This document shows, in pieces, positions 1-12,829 of a stretch of 64,000 nucleotides of DNA. The notes under the pieces are model-generated. The model had not been told where the DNA came from, searched no databases, and saw nothing but the letters and a program-made list of their open reading frames with translations. The stretch is from Azolla pinnata. Lineage: Eukaryota; Streptophyta; Polypodiopsida; Salviniales; Salviniaceae. Location of the stretch: positions 1,276 to 65,275 of the forward strand of contig JBBBWG010033085.1 in NCBI GenBank assembly GCA_037176905.1, in the 5' to 3' direction. Position numbers and translations under genes: made by a program. The stretch's first letter is position 1. Each line of letters starts with the position of its first letter.

Positions 1-130
1 TCCATGACCACCATCATCCCCATCACCACCATCACCTTATCTCCATGACCACCATCATCCCCATCACCACCATCACCTTATCTCCATGACCACCATCATC
101 CCCATCACCACCATCACCACCATCATCACC
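1..130. repeat. 41-bp CCATCA-rich minisatellite, about 3 copies
   Basis: Units of 41 bp begin at 1, 42 and 83 and are nearly identical. Each is built from CCATCACCA-like triplets. The array may extend left of the window. It grades into irregular CAT/CAC triplets up to about 170. Open frames across it are by-products of the triplet repeat, not genes. Confidence 0.9.
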
Positions 131-204
131 ATGATTCACCATCATTGTCATCACCACCACCACCATCACTCCTCTGGAATATGAGGTCAACGAATCCGTA
201 CAGG

Positions 205-560
205 TAGGGCTCAAGGTTTAGGGTTTAGGGTTTAGGGTTTTTAGCGTTTCAAGGGCCAAAGACCAAAGAACACATCTTGAGCCCTTGTTTGATCCATTCA
301 CAAGCGCATCAAAGAGTACGTCACTCCATTTTGCTAAGGAAAGGACCTTCCCGACTCAAGATAACAGTAGTTGACATGGGTTCGAGGTTTCGGGTTTACT
401 CTGCTCGTTAGGGTTTAGCACCATCACGATCATCTTGCCTCTTGAAGGTCAAGCAATCCGTACAATTAGGGTTTAGGATTCAAGGTTAAAAGTCTTTGTA
501 AACACTCGGACCTTATTTAGGGTTTAGGGTTCTAGGACTTAGGGCTTTTAAGGCTTTAAC
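205..560. repeat. Scattered telomere-like TTTAGGG motifs
   Basis: Three uninterrupted GTTTAGG units lie near 213-237. Single or paired copies recur near 406-416, 466-476 and 518-545. The copies are degenerate and spaced, so this is interstitial telomere-like sequence (or telo-box motifs, AAACCCTA on the minus strand), not a chromosome end. Confidence 0.7.
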
Positions 561-1296
561 CTTAGAGTTTGATTTTATGTCTTCATTTTAAGCGCTAATA
601 GTTATATATAAATTTGGAAGGCCATGAAATTTGAATACTTCTCTTACACCTACCTTACGCTCTTTCTTTTGTTTTCTCGATGTTTTTTTCTTTATTTTTT
701 TGTCGTCTGAGAAACCTTCGTTGTATATCTAAACCCATGAACATGTCATGTCGATGTAAATGAGATTGTACCACTTGAAAAATCGATAAAGATCTGTAGC
801 ATATCCCGAAGCGATCTTTGTTCGAGTAAAAATCTCTTGTAGATCAAACACCAGATCAAACAAACCATATGATCAATGTCAAGGTAGCTACTGGACATCA
901 ATTAGATCAGCATTGCCTCCAGAAGCTCTCGATTTCACAGCCCATTCGCGTTTCAGATCGACAAGCATTGACGAATTTTGCTCTTCTCGTGATTATTAGG
1001 AGCAAGTGCTTCTTGGGGTATAGCTTCTGACGTGTACAAAATGGATCATATCAGGCGCAGATGGTCCGATCCAAAATGGAATAGCAGTCCAATGGGTTCA
1101 TGGGTTATACAACCAAACACCTAAACAACCTCAGCAAAGCCGGCATCACATACTTATCCAAGGGTTTTAAATCGACCCAAGGCTTGCAAGGGCCATCAAG
1201 GGAACAACCAGAAAACAATACGAATCGCCACAGGATCAGCTCTACATATACGAACCGATTTGGCCAGATTGAAGGAAGGGGATGATGGTTGGGGGT
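561..1296. other. Gene-free stretch downstream of the SWEET gene
   Basis: I see no conserved coding segment. It is AT-rich to about 900 and more balanced afterwards. The part next to 1297 would carry the 3' untranslated region of the minus-strand SWEET gene. Confidence 0.5.
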
Positions 1297-4082
1297 TCAA
1301 ACGATGTCGATCGCGTTCCATCTGCGCATCATCAGGTGTTGCTTCTGCAGTGACGAGTTCGCCGTGGGTTGGCCTTCAGTGGTCATGTTTGAACCGCGAG
1401 TTCTGTGCATCAAGTATAGGATCAGCTGAGCTATCCCCGATAAGCAACCCAAGCCATTGGGTATCTGCAACAAAAAACCGTTTATGGGCCGTCGCTTAAG
1501 TCGCATTCCACCAACGTTACTCATCACAAAAACCCACTCTACTGACTAATCCTTAATGCAACTCTACTGCGAGGCGAGTTACCGAGCCCCCGGATTCGTA
1601 AGCATCTCCAAGTTTAGCCGCAACTCCTAACCAACACGATCGAGGGATGTGTTTTTTGGCCCTTACCGCCGCAACGATGTCGCTTGTAACAACCGAATAA
1701 CCCGACCAGACAGCAACATTGAGGAAATTGAAGAGCGAGAGCAGTAACGGCATGTACTCCGAGTTCCCAGCTCTGATAGCAGTGCCCTGTCAAAAATGAA
1801 GAAGATAAAGGAGCCAGTTAAATCTAGCGAGCATCGATCTGGAGAGCACGAAAACATCGGCTACTTCTTGTTCCCCAGACAGCCGAGGTCTGGATTGGAT
1901 TCCGCCGAATCCAACGGTGTGAAGAGGATCCAAGATCTCACGAGCAAAATCTACTTACCATCACGGAAAGTGGGAAGGTGTATGTGGCGATTGTGAAGAT
2001 GAGGCACAAATTGGAGCCTGTGTCAAGCTGGCTTGCAGATAGAGCGCCGAGGCCCAGCAGAGCCGCCAAAACAGCGAAGGAATATGCCAACGCCGCCGCT
2101 AAAATCCACCTGAGCATCATGGCCATCATCATCTGTATCTGCGTAATAGCACGAGCCATACTTTTTGCAAGTTGCGAATGCAAATCGGGAATGTTTCGCG
2201 CAATCGAGATCGATAAATCCGCCCGGAGAATGTTTTCAAACCACAAGAATGGTGAATCTCATAAAACATTTAGAATCGTAAGCATGGTGCGACCCATGCT
2301 TTCGCAAGCTGCAAACGCAATCGAGAATGATTCGAGCATTTGGGGGATTGATAAATCACCAGAAGTATGTTCCAGACCAGAAGATTGGTAGTAAAATATT
2401 TAAGCTTCAATAATTGTAAATTAATTTTTCTAATTAAAAGGACAATTTTATGATTTTTCCTCAACGCATAACATTCACAAACATTTGCAAAAACTTCCAT
2501 GTCAACATTTAATGAATTCATGTAAAAAAGATTAAACCTTGTATTGATATAAAGAATCACGCAACGAAAATAAACCCGTTTATATAAAAACAAAACTTAT
2601 CCAAGAAGGTTCACAAGCAAGAGATAGCAGCTCAATAACAACTTTCATGTGATATGAGGTGAAATCGCTTAGTGTTACGAGCAAGACTTTAGTTATAATG
2701 TGGTTGTAATTATTACGTTACAATGCAATTAACACACAATTGTTGACACTTGACATATGAAGTGATTAGACACTAGGGACTAGACATTCATTCGACTCGG
2801 TTTTAGTTTGGATTAAGGCACCTAAAACCAAATCGAACCGCTTTGAACAGTTTCAAACCAATTTAAGCTGTTAAAAACCGAAGCGGTAAATAGCAGCATT
2901 TTTAACGCCTACTAAAATCACCAATTACAAATTAACGCGAGCTACTCTCATCTTCCACTAAAAATTAACGCCCAATTGATTCCGTTAGTATAATTTTATT
3001 TCTATATAGATTCCCACTGAGAAATGATCCTTTTCGACCCCCCTTACCACTACATTCGATCTGCAAAAGTTAGTAATTTTAGTTTCTAGATTAATGGATC
3101 AACAACAACGCGTGAATCGATGCATCGTAGCGTTAAACCAATCGACTAATTTGATGGATGCGAATCAAGCTCAGACTAGTGAATCGATTCGGTGTTAATC
3201 AATTAGTGGAACATTGCTTTAATGTAGAACTTGTAGGCGTTAATCGGCATTACGAAACCACCAAAACCGGTTTGCAAAAAGCTTGGATTTTCCGGGATTA
3301 ACTAAGTAGCAATCGATATCAAGTGTTCTGCAGGGATTAATTAAGTAGAAATCGATATTTAAGTGTTCTGCTGGGATTAATTAAGTAGCAATCGATATTA
3401 AGTGTTCTGCAGGGATGAATCAAGTAGCAATCGGTAGAAAGTATTCTGCAGAGATTAATTAGCAAACAATATCAAGTGTTCTGCAGGGATTAATTAAGCA
3501 GCAATCGATATTAATAAGTGTTCTGCAGGGATTAATTAAGTAGCAATCGATATTTAAGTGTTCTGCAGGGATTAATTAGTGTTGAGTGTTGTTTTTGCAG
3601 GGATTAATAAGCAAACGATATCAAGTGTTCTGCAGGGATTGATTAAGTAGCAATCGATATCAAGTGTTCTGTAGGGATTAATTAAGTAGCAAACGATATC
3701 AAGTGTTCTGCAGGGATTGATTAAGTAGCAATCGATACTTAAGTGTTCTGCAGGGATTGATTAGCAGTTGATTACCTGATTGGTGCCGGGAATAGTACCG
3801 ATCCGGCTCTTGCAATCTGCAGTACGAGCTGCAATGTGATCAGGCGGCGCAAGGAGGAAGATGGCGATGTGGAGCGACTCGAGGGCGAGCACGACGAGAT
3901 TGATGGCGAGGATGACGACGGGATCGGGATCGATCAGAGCTGATCGGCCTGCAGCAGATTGATCCCCCGACCGCCCGATTTGGGCGCGATACAGGAGCCA
4001 GAGAACGCAGTTGGACAGCGTGCACGTGATGCACGGCACAACCTCCATGATCACCTGATCCTCATCCGCGCCGATCACCATG
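1297..4082 (-). CDS. SWEET bidirectional sugar transporter (MtN3/saliva family), N-terminal exons not located
   Basis: SWEETs are seven-helix sugar uniporters made of two three-helix MtN3 repeats. Four exons can be read on the minus strand: 4082-3776, 2138-1959, 1786-1667 and 1464-1297. Each has GT/AG borders, and phases match (0/0/0 after the first). The first carries TM2-TM3 (LSNCVLWLLY, then AINLVVLALESLHIAIFLL, including the conserved TM3 Asn). The second ends in the family-like YTFPLSVM. The third reads SEYMPLLLSLFNFLNVAVW. The fourth starts IPNGLG and ends TM7 with AQLILY before a 29-residue hydrophilic tail. These exon breaks fall where plant SWEET introns usually fall. The short exons for the N-terminus and TM1 should lie at higher coordinates but were not found. 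An alternative acceptor at about 4099 would add a few residues. The gene is either complete with undetected tiny exons or 5'-damaged. Confidence 0.9.
3293..3768. repeat. 38-42 bp minisatellite in the SWEET intron, about 12 units
   Basis: About twelve units share the plan GGGATTAATTAAGTAGCAAT, CGATATCAAGTGTTCTGCA, with indels. Most units contain a CTGCAG site, and many contain ATCGAT. Several units are shortened in the middle. The array stops about 10 bp from the splice donor of the SWEET exon ending at 3776, so it occupies the first part of that intron in the transcript. Confidence 0.93.
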
Positions 4083-4099
4083 CTACGGCCTCCATGCCT

Positions 4100-6733
4100 G
4101 CTGGTAATTAGCCATGTAATTCTCCTCTAATTTGAACTTTTCCTCGGCAAATTATGGATCGTTTTAACTAATCGCTGATTCCCATTCATCTGATTAAATC
4201 GGTGCGATCGCTTGTTCGATGGCGATTAATGTTCTCGGTTTGGGTGTTTCGAACTAGGCGGCTATACACAAGGATCATCGCATGTTTTTGCTAACAATCT
4301 GATTGCTTTTTTGTGTTTATTGCGTTCGCTAATGTGATCAGAAGCAAGACACTAACTCCCTGGAATTAGAATCGATGTTATCGAGTGCCCTTAAATCACA
4401 CTTAATTGCTTTGGTTATGCCGAAATATAGCGATTAAGAAAAACAAGGTGGAATTAATCCTAAACTGTCGATTTGTTGGGCTCAGCTAGTTGCAGAGATC
4501 TTTACCGGAGTGGCAAATTGATGCATCCAAGTGCTCCATTCTCCCCTGAAACCTCATTAATCATGTAGTCAATATCACATTAAAAAATCTTGAGCGCAGT
4601 ATTGACATGGGTAAAAAACATGATAGAAGATCGTATATCGATTATGTTCGACTTTACATCAAATAAATAGTGGATTTTGATCATGATTTACTAAGGATTC
4701 TTCGGTTTTGGGTTTCCTGCAAGGCTTAATTATTGATCCCAGTGATTAATTTGGGGTTTAGGGTTTCAATCAAGGAGAAGTTTCGAGGGCCACCGTTCAA
4801 CCAAATGGACCAGCAGCCTGCGATTCATTATAATTACATGCAGACTAAATCCATTAAAAAGCAATAGCTAGCACTCCACATTCTCGATTGATAAATGTGT
4901 CAATCGTATGCTTAATTGGCTCCTAATTATGCCGCTCGCAATGAAATCGATGGATCATTGACAGGAGCTTAGAAAATGAATCGAGCACACTTGCTGCTAG
5001 TTGTATAACATTTATGAGCACTAATATGAATGATTAGCAATGCGCATTTTATGATGAATTCTGTTCCAAGCAACTTGTACCAGATTTGAGATCAGCAGCA
5101 GCAGCAGCAGCAGCATGATTCACCTTAGTCATGATGTTAATCCTGGTCCAATTTCCAGCTGCCGACTCTAATTAGCAACCGCCAAAGCAGGCTAACACCT
5201 TGCTTTTATAAGAATGCTAATAAGCCAGATTAAGCATGTGCAGGATGTACTAATTACAAGTACTAGGGGAGCAATCAAGGAGATGTGATGTCTAGCTAGC
5301 GATTCGATTTTGAAATCTAATCGGAGACGTGGCAAATCACAAGAGCGGCGTTTGGAAGTTTATACTTTGGGGTCATCCAATCCGGTCGCCCTCTCAAAGG
5401 TTGATTTAGAAAGGCTCAGATAATCACATCCTTAGATCAGATGTTACCAGTGTGGATTGATTGTATATATTAGAGAGAGATACATTGTCAAGCTACTAAG
5501 TGGATGATTAGTACTCTCCATAAAAAATCTCTCTTTTCTCTTTTAGCAATTCAAGAGGATAAGTATGTGTGGTATGCCTTCTTCTGCTTCTTCTTCTTCT
5601 TCAATAGTTAGTTCTTTTACTTAGGAAATACAATCAAAAGCAGAATGACAGCATTGATCTGAATCTGGGTAGCCTTAAGACTTTAAAAACTAGGTCAGAT
5701 TTATTGATCGTTTTAGTTGCTGTTGCAAAATTTGGTGGATTCTTAGAAATTTGGCCGCACACGATTCTCTACAAGGCCAAAAAAAATATAGGATTCATAT
5801 GTACAATGATGCTGATAATATAAGTTTATGATTTTTACCAAATAGTGATGTGTCCAAAAGAAAAAGAAGAGCAAAACAGGAAAAGAGAGATGGTTTTCAG
5901 AGCTGCATCATCAAAAAGGGGGCTGTTCTTGAAGAGGTTGGTGTGGGCTCATTTAGAATGCATTTGCTTGACTCCCTCCACCACTTTGATCACACACAAC
6001 AGTCAAGGAAGCTAATGTTGGTCCAAAATGCACTAGCTAATCTCCGCTTTCGGTAAATTATCCCCCATGCACATGAGAATCACGTACAATCACTCACGCC
6101 GAATGCGAGACTCGATCCCTGCCATCTAATCAATCATTCAATCATAGAATAGCCTGTGGAGAAACCTAACACAAGGTTAGCTCAGCTACTTAATGGTTTG
6201 GTGTATCAAGGGGAATACAATAAGGGTCACCGCCAAACAATGGCTCGATCGTTCCCCCCTCCCCCCGCCCAAAAATATCAAGAGGAATACATTACAAATC
6301 AATCATACATGCATGCAGAGTTAGCTCAACCACTTCACTAGCTCAATCACAGTAAATCAAGGTGCCCTACAGACATGCAATGCAATGAGCTACCAGCAAG
6401 GTTGAGCTCAACCAAACCAATTACTACGTAATAATCTCGATCCCATTTCTTTCGTAGTGTACCAATTACACATTCAAGCTGCTATTGATATAGAGCAAAG
6501 ATCTCGGAAGGTTAAGGGTGGATGAAGGGGATGAGCTGCTCAAAAGGATGAACGGGGAGGGAGATATTTTTCTATTTATCCGGTGCAAAGAGGGTGTATG
6601 CAACCAAAGGACTAGGGTCTCAAGCTCATTTCTACACACACTCCCGAACAGAACGATTTTTCGCCGGACATTCGCCCGAATCCTATCTTTTCCTTTTCTC
6701 TCGCCCATGGGAGTTCAGTGTCTGATGCATGCC
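4100..6733. other. AT-rich stretch between SWEET exon and AP-4 mu gene
   Basis: I could not identify the missing SWEET exons here. There is a short CAG repeat at 5093-5115 and a TTC-rich run at about 5577-5602. Open frames of 60-70 codons near 5850-6340 match no family I recognise and lack conserved motifs. The last few hundred bases before 6734 are expected to hold the AP-4 mu 3' untranslated region. Confidence 0.45.
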
Positions 6734-9700
6734 TCAAATCCGGATGACGTAAGAGCTCGCATGAGTGACGTAGCGAACCCAGCGATAAGGGTTGTACGCC
6801 TTCGATTTCTTGACAATCTGAAGGTATCGTACCTGTACAGACCACTGATCAATTTGAGATCTTCAAATTTTATACAGTGTGCATGTGTGACGCAGAGTGT
6901 GAAGCAAAAGAGACCTCAGAAGTTAAACTATAACCCTCAATGCCTCCTCCGATTCAGAGAATCAAAAAATGTGATATCAATAGATCTTGCATCCAAATTC
7001 TCTCACATATAAAAAAAAAAACTGTGATATATGTAACCTTTGCACAACCAGAGACAAACCTTTACCTGTAATCGCGAGACGTTGAGCAGTGGAATTGTGA
7101 AGCTCATGCTCACTGGGCCTGTCTCCTTCTTTATGTTCACTGTTAAGGAAAATAAACTAGGAACACTCAACAGTCACATCCTTTTATAATACTCCCTGAT
7201 AACAAGTTTCAGAATTATACCATTTCTCTCTTGTGATAACGTCAGTTTTACCCGCAGTACATGTTCTGACCCACCAACAATCTGCATGGAGAAGAACCAA
7301 AATCTCACACATATACAATCGAGTCTTGTTAAAATTAGCATACTTCTTCACAAGACACCCTCAAGTTCTAATCAGCCCTAGACATTTTCTATTAGTAAAC
7401 ACAATCTGAATCAGGTTCAGATTCAAAAATACGTTGCTGTCAGAATTCTGTCTGAAATTTAGCTACCAGTCGGCCATATGGATATAACTTGGGAAATTAA
7501 ATTAAACCTTTCGCAATCCCCATTCGACCATTTTGTTACTCTCCTTGAAGTCGGTCGATTGGCCAGTTGCTCCAAGCTCTGTTTCAAAACTCACCCTGCA
7601 ATGCACCATGTGTATTGAATCAGAACTAGAATAAATCACAAGAAATATATGACAGATTCCTTGAGTAAACAACCATTTGAGGGGATAAAGAATCATCAAA
7701 GTTACCGTCAATCTTATCACATTGTTTAACTCTTGCCTACCATGTAAGTATAGGCATCTATCGAAACATATATCTTTATTTGTTGTCAAAATTGAAGTTC
7801 AACAATATGTTGTATGCAATACTATATCGTGAATATATTTTCACCTTGTGGTTGATTTAGGCAACGGAACTCTAAGAACTACAGAGTTGGCCGTTATGGT
7901 ATTCGCAAACTCAGCTCGGATTTTTAACACCAGCTCTGCCTGAGTCATAAAAAAAATGAACCCTGGTGCCTTCCATACCATTTAGTTAAAGAAGAGAATT
8001 TTACACACAACATTTAATACCTTAAAAGGTCCAGCCTCTTCAACCACTGGATACACCTTGAAGGGAACTTTAAATTCTCGTGTCATTCGATAGTTCATGA
8101 CGGAAAATTCACCGTCAGGAGGAACCTGTTATTTGATAAACAAAATTCTTTTTTTAATAGAAAAGATTCAGGAGCAGACGCTCCACAGGAGATATATGAA
8201 ACCTACATACTAATAACAATCACAGTAACTGACAGGCATCTCAATTAATCTTACAAGGTTGAGTGTCCGCTCAGAGTCAAAGTCATCCAAGCGCACTGAT
8301 TCATGAAAATTACAGTCATCCAACATAACCATGTTCATTCCTCCAGCACCACTATACTCTGAAATATAAAGAATATTATATAAAACATAATTTAAAACTT
8401 TACAAATATCCATTCTACATGCATTAGTTATGAACATGAAGATTGGATGTCAAAAATTAAATAATAAATAGACACGTAACATTTCCTTTGACTAGAATAC
8501 AGAGAAATAACCAAACATGATAAAGATATTTAGTTTTTCCATCCATTACTCCCATATACTAAAACTCTTGGTACCAAGTTATCAAATCTGCATTCTTCCT
8601 ATCCATAGATGTACATCCTCATCAGTTTGTAAAGTTCACATAGTCTGGCAATCATATATGCAGCAGAAACCAGTTAGCAGCCAGATGTCACTTCTCAAGG
8701 GTACTAGGCGAACATAGCAATAGCTTAACCAATGTAAGCATATCAAGCCTTATGATTAAATCAAGATAGTCTTGACATTTGCAATAGTTATGACTGCAAA
8801 CATTATGGTGCTGATGTTAGTGAGAACATCTATCATCTAAAAATCCACACACAAGCCACGCAAGTTGCATAACAAGAGTATAATATATGAAATTTTTATC
8901 CGCAGCTGCATCAGTATTGCACAATTCAGGTAAAACAAGACAGAAACATGGTTAATGAGTTTCCTGAGCCTATAGATTGACAAAATTATCACATTGCTAC
9001 AAGCTCAAATTTTATTGATGGTAAAGAAAAAAAACTGTTAACTCATAAGGTGTAAAAAATGTACCATGAACAGAACCACCACCACTGCCAATGCTAAGAT
9101 CTTCATTCAGTGCTAGCTTTATTTCTGGGTTGCCAGTTAGATAGCTCTTCATTTGAATGGCTCCATCAATTTCAGATGTCAATATATATCCCTGAAAAGT
9201 AATCTTCAGATTATCAACACTGAATCTCATTTCAACCGGATAACATTTATGCACATCTGTTAGCAATCTCATCTGTTATGGCACAAAAATGGAAAGACGA
9301 AGTACATACACTGGAGCTGAATGTCACACTTATTTTTTCAATAATATCCACAAAGATTTCTTCTCGTTTCTTGCCACCAGGTTCATTTGCAACGACGGAC
9401 TTAGTGACAGCAGTTCCAGGCATTCGCTTTGAGCCTTGCTGTGAAGAAAGGCAAGTATCAACAAGTTTGCATTGCAATTTTAGATTGAGAATTAAATCCT
9501 ATGGTATCGATGCATTAAGTACATTCGCAATAAAAAAAAGGTTGTCAACAAGAGAGTGAGAACTTCAGGAGAAAAGGTCAGCTAACTAAATGCCTTTCCA
9601 TTTCCTTGAACTACTTTATAGTCTTCAGAAATCAGTTCCTATTTTGCAAAGGAGCACACCGGCACTCATGCATCAAAACACGACTATTCCTCTACTGATA

Positions 9701-11648
9701 GTAAAATGTCCATCCACAAGGCCAAAGAAATTTTGTTTTCTGGAAGCTGGAAAGGGAAGCAGTGACATATCCATCAGACTACGTTACAAGAGAGGCCCTA
9801 AACTGGACAGTGCAGTTAACCCATGCATAAAATTTTCATGCATTAAAGGTATCTTCAGACCAATAGGATAAGAAGAAATTAACTACGAATACGTAAGGAG
9901 CGAGTGTCACCATAAACATAGCAGCAGGACTGAGATTGGGGATGCGTGCAATATCAAGAGCAATTGGGTCATTGAAAATGTACGACTTTAAGACTTCTGT
10001 GGATGTTGTCTGTGGGTACCCAAAATCCTTTCACAATCAAAAAGACCATTATGAATACATAAGAAAAAGCACAAACGCAAAATAGTAACGCAATAGAAGA
10101 TTATAGGAGATACTCACTATCATTTCATCAATCAGTTCATAAACTAGCACAAAATTCTTCCTCAATGATTCTTCATTGAGAACACCAAGATAGTCTTTGA
10201 CTACACGAACAGCCCGTTGCAATAACTCCAATACCAGAGAAGGTGACATATTCACCCTTGACGTTGCCACAAAAAGCAACCCTGCAACCTTTACATGAAA
10301 ATAGTTGACGCAATCCACATTCTGTAGCAACAAAAAGTAAATTAAAATTGTTACCAAATATCATGCGAGTGATTCATCACAAAATAGTCTTTACAAAATC
10401 ATCAACAGATGCATTACCACAGAAGGCATGGAAAACTACCATATATAGTTATTCACTCGAACTCAATTCTAAGGAGAAATACATATAATCCAATTTAGAT
10501 GGGAGTGGGGTGATGAGTGCATCTCCAATTCCAGTGCCGATTGTTTTGATGCTTGTGAAGACATTATCTACATTGAGGTTGTTGTCCTGTGGGGCCAGTG
10601 GCATTAACAACAAAGAGAAATTTCAGAGATCAACTACCGCCAGGATGTTTGCTCTTATACTGTGATCAGTGGCCCTACTAGTGCCCATCTCGAAGAGACC
10701 TGCCACAGTATTCTGCCTAGATGAATTAGTGAGTGCTACCTGTACTCCAAAAAATATCCTTGTATGACTAACTATCTCTAGGAATCACATGATAAACCAT
10801 ATTGCTCCCTTTGACCTCATAAGAAGCTGAGCCTTTTATAATGAGATAATGATATTTCCTTTGACCTCATAAGCAGCTGAGCCACACATAATTGATGTTT
10901 TTCTATTGAACTTTCTCAGAGTAAAGTTGGAGATGCACTGCTCCTACGCTATATGTGTATGTCATCCAATCTTTATCCTCGGTTGGACACGATGTCCAGA
11001 TTTACCCCTATGTCTGTGAGAAGCAGATGCGATAGATATACAACAATCCAAAAAAATCTTCAACAAAGCAACCATATGAATTTAAATATGTTCCTTGTAC
11101 ATTTAATTTTCAATATTAAGGAGTGTTTTGGAAGACTACAACCGTTTTTTGAATTCATTTATGCATACTCAAGGATCATATCTCAAGCAGCGTCAATCAA
11201 CATCAGGTCAATCCAATCAAAAAGTAATTCCGGTATCAGTTTCAGTACGCAATACTAGATTCACCATAATCAAGTGGTTGAGCTGATACTTGCATGCTTC
11301 CTATATCACATGCACTTTTGCATCAGCCCAATTTAATGACAGTGGAATAACTGAGGGCCCATTCTTACATGCCTCATAATCAAACATTTTAAGATCATGA
11401 AAAACTCACAAATATAGGTGGCGCCTCTTCTCCCTCTTCTCCTTTCCAAAACTTCACATTGCGAAAAAATGTTTCTGCACTGCTCTTAGGGACATCAGCA
11501 CGATCTGCAATACATTAAATTCATTAATTAAAAATTAAAACTTGATCAACTATGCTACTGCAGAAAGCCTATAATCTTTCGAGTGCTTACAATCTCTGAA
11601 GATGATACTATCCCCTCGAAGCGAAAGAACATAGAACTGGGATATCAT
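6734..11648 (-). CDS. AP4M: AP-4 adaptor complex medium (mu) subunit
   Basis: Mu subunit of the AP-4 heterotetramer, which sorts cargo at the trans-Golgi network. Thirteen coding exons read on the minus strand: 11648-11591, 11504-11410, 10321-10118, 10027-9911, 9438-9310, 9191-9065, 8358-8255, 8125-8021, 7939-7845, 7595-7508, 7281-7221, 7139-7066, 6832-6734. They sum to 1356 nt, or 451 residues plus stop, the usual plant length. The start reads MISQFYVLSLRGDSIIFRDY, typical of the mu N-terminal longin-like domain, followed by KVAGLLFVATSRVNMSPSL. The mu-homology domain begins around PGTAVTKSVVANEPGGKK and contains GYILTSEIDGAIQMKSYL, LDDCNFHESVRLDDFD and TDFKESNKMVEW. The end reads NPYRWVRYVTHASSYVIRI. 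These are AP-4 rather than AP-1/2/3 versions of the motifs. All phases agree, so the gene looks intact. The donor after 7508 (GTTTAA) is weak. Confidence 0.97.
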
Positions 11649-12319
11649 TGTACCCTATTGACACAACTCTCAAATAATGTCGAGCATTATAAATTTGTTC
11701 TGACTATATCGATGTACCTGATAACTCAAGATCCTTCGAGGATCATATTCAAAGAAAAAAAGATTAGTTACACAGGAAAATATCTGCAAGAAAAGACTTG
11801 AGATGCCAGCTCATCCTATTTGAACTCCAAGAAACCTCAAGCTGCAGAAAAATATACTGGAAGGTAAATTAGGTGACGTGTCTAGAACTTCTAATTTCCT
11901 TGCTTTGCTTCAAGATTCTCATCCTTTATGTGAACTTAACCACGTATAATTGCAAATCATGCAAAGGCTCCAATCCAGATCGTGTGGTTTAAGAGTTGTA
12001 TTTTAATACGCTTCCATCTAGGTTGTAGATTTTGTAACAAATAAAATTGATTTGTACGGATGCAAATTTTCCAGAACTTCCTATTCCTAGCACGGATTGC
12101 CGAAGGCCATCACCCCTTTATCTTGCTTAAACAGCACACAGTTCATTTTCCACCAAAATTTTGTTTAGGTGATAGGATCTTATCCAAACAATCCAGCAGC
12201 GTCCGAGAGCAGAAGCCACGCCACGGCTTCGTTCTCGGATGCAAAACCACGAAACGCTGACAAACTTACAGCCATTTTCCGAAAATGCAGGTGAGGAGGA
12301 GGCAGGGAAGAAGAAATCT

Positions 12320-12450
12320 TACCGTTCTGAGGGCTCTAGGCGGGCGGAAAGGAGACGCGGTGCGATCTCGTCGCCATGGCCGTCACTGTTCCTTCTTCTG
12401 CGCCGTCGTCGTCGTCGTCGTCGACGTCTTCTTCCTTTCCTCGAGCAATA
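12320..12450 (-). other. Candidate 5' untranslated exon of the AP-4 mu gene
   Basis: On the minus strand a good donor (GAACG then GTAAGA) lies at about 12320. A possible acceptor (AATAG) sits about 10 bp before the AP-4 mu ATG at 11648. The sequence upstream of the donor is GC- and CGT-rich (a CGT/ACG triplet run at about 12398-12424), as leaders often are. The transcript start cannot be placed from sequence alone. Confidence 0.45.
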
Positions 12451-12829
12451 GGCTGAGTTTTCTTTATTTCACGTGATGCCCCTCTCCAGAACCTCTGTTT
12501 CTTAAAGCGACGCAAGTTCGAATCCCACCACATCCATTTGCACACTTCCAAAGTTTAATATTTTTTCTTCCTTTACTTCTTTTTCCAAATGAAATCTCTT
12601 TCATTTAGTTAGAACTTGGTCACAAATGACCTTTTTACAATATCAACTCAAAGTCATACATAATGATCCACGTATCAGTCAATTAGGTAATCGGCGGTGG
12701 AAATATCCAAACGAGGGGGCTCGTATCTGTATATTACACTTCTATTGTTATTAGAATAGAATCCATTTGTGTTCCGATTCTCATGAAACAGACGCCTTTC
12801 CTTAACTATAACATCAAAGAATCCTTTTA

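Noticed and set aside
3293-3768. Regularly spaced repeats resembling a CRISPR array
   Set aside because: Units are contiguous with no unique spacers, the DNA is a plant nuclear intron, and unit length varies; it is a minisatellite.
6518-7012. 164-codon plus-strand frame
   Set aside because: It lies antisense to the last exons of AP-4 mu and has no domain of its own.
12495-12540. tRNA T-arm-like sequence (GTTCGAATCCC)
   Set aside because: The flanking bases do not form the T stem, and no matching A box, anticodon arm or acceptor stem is present.
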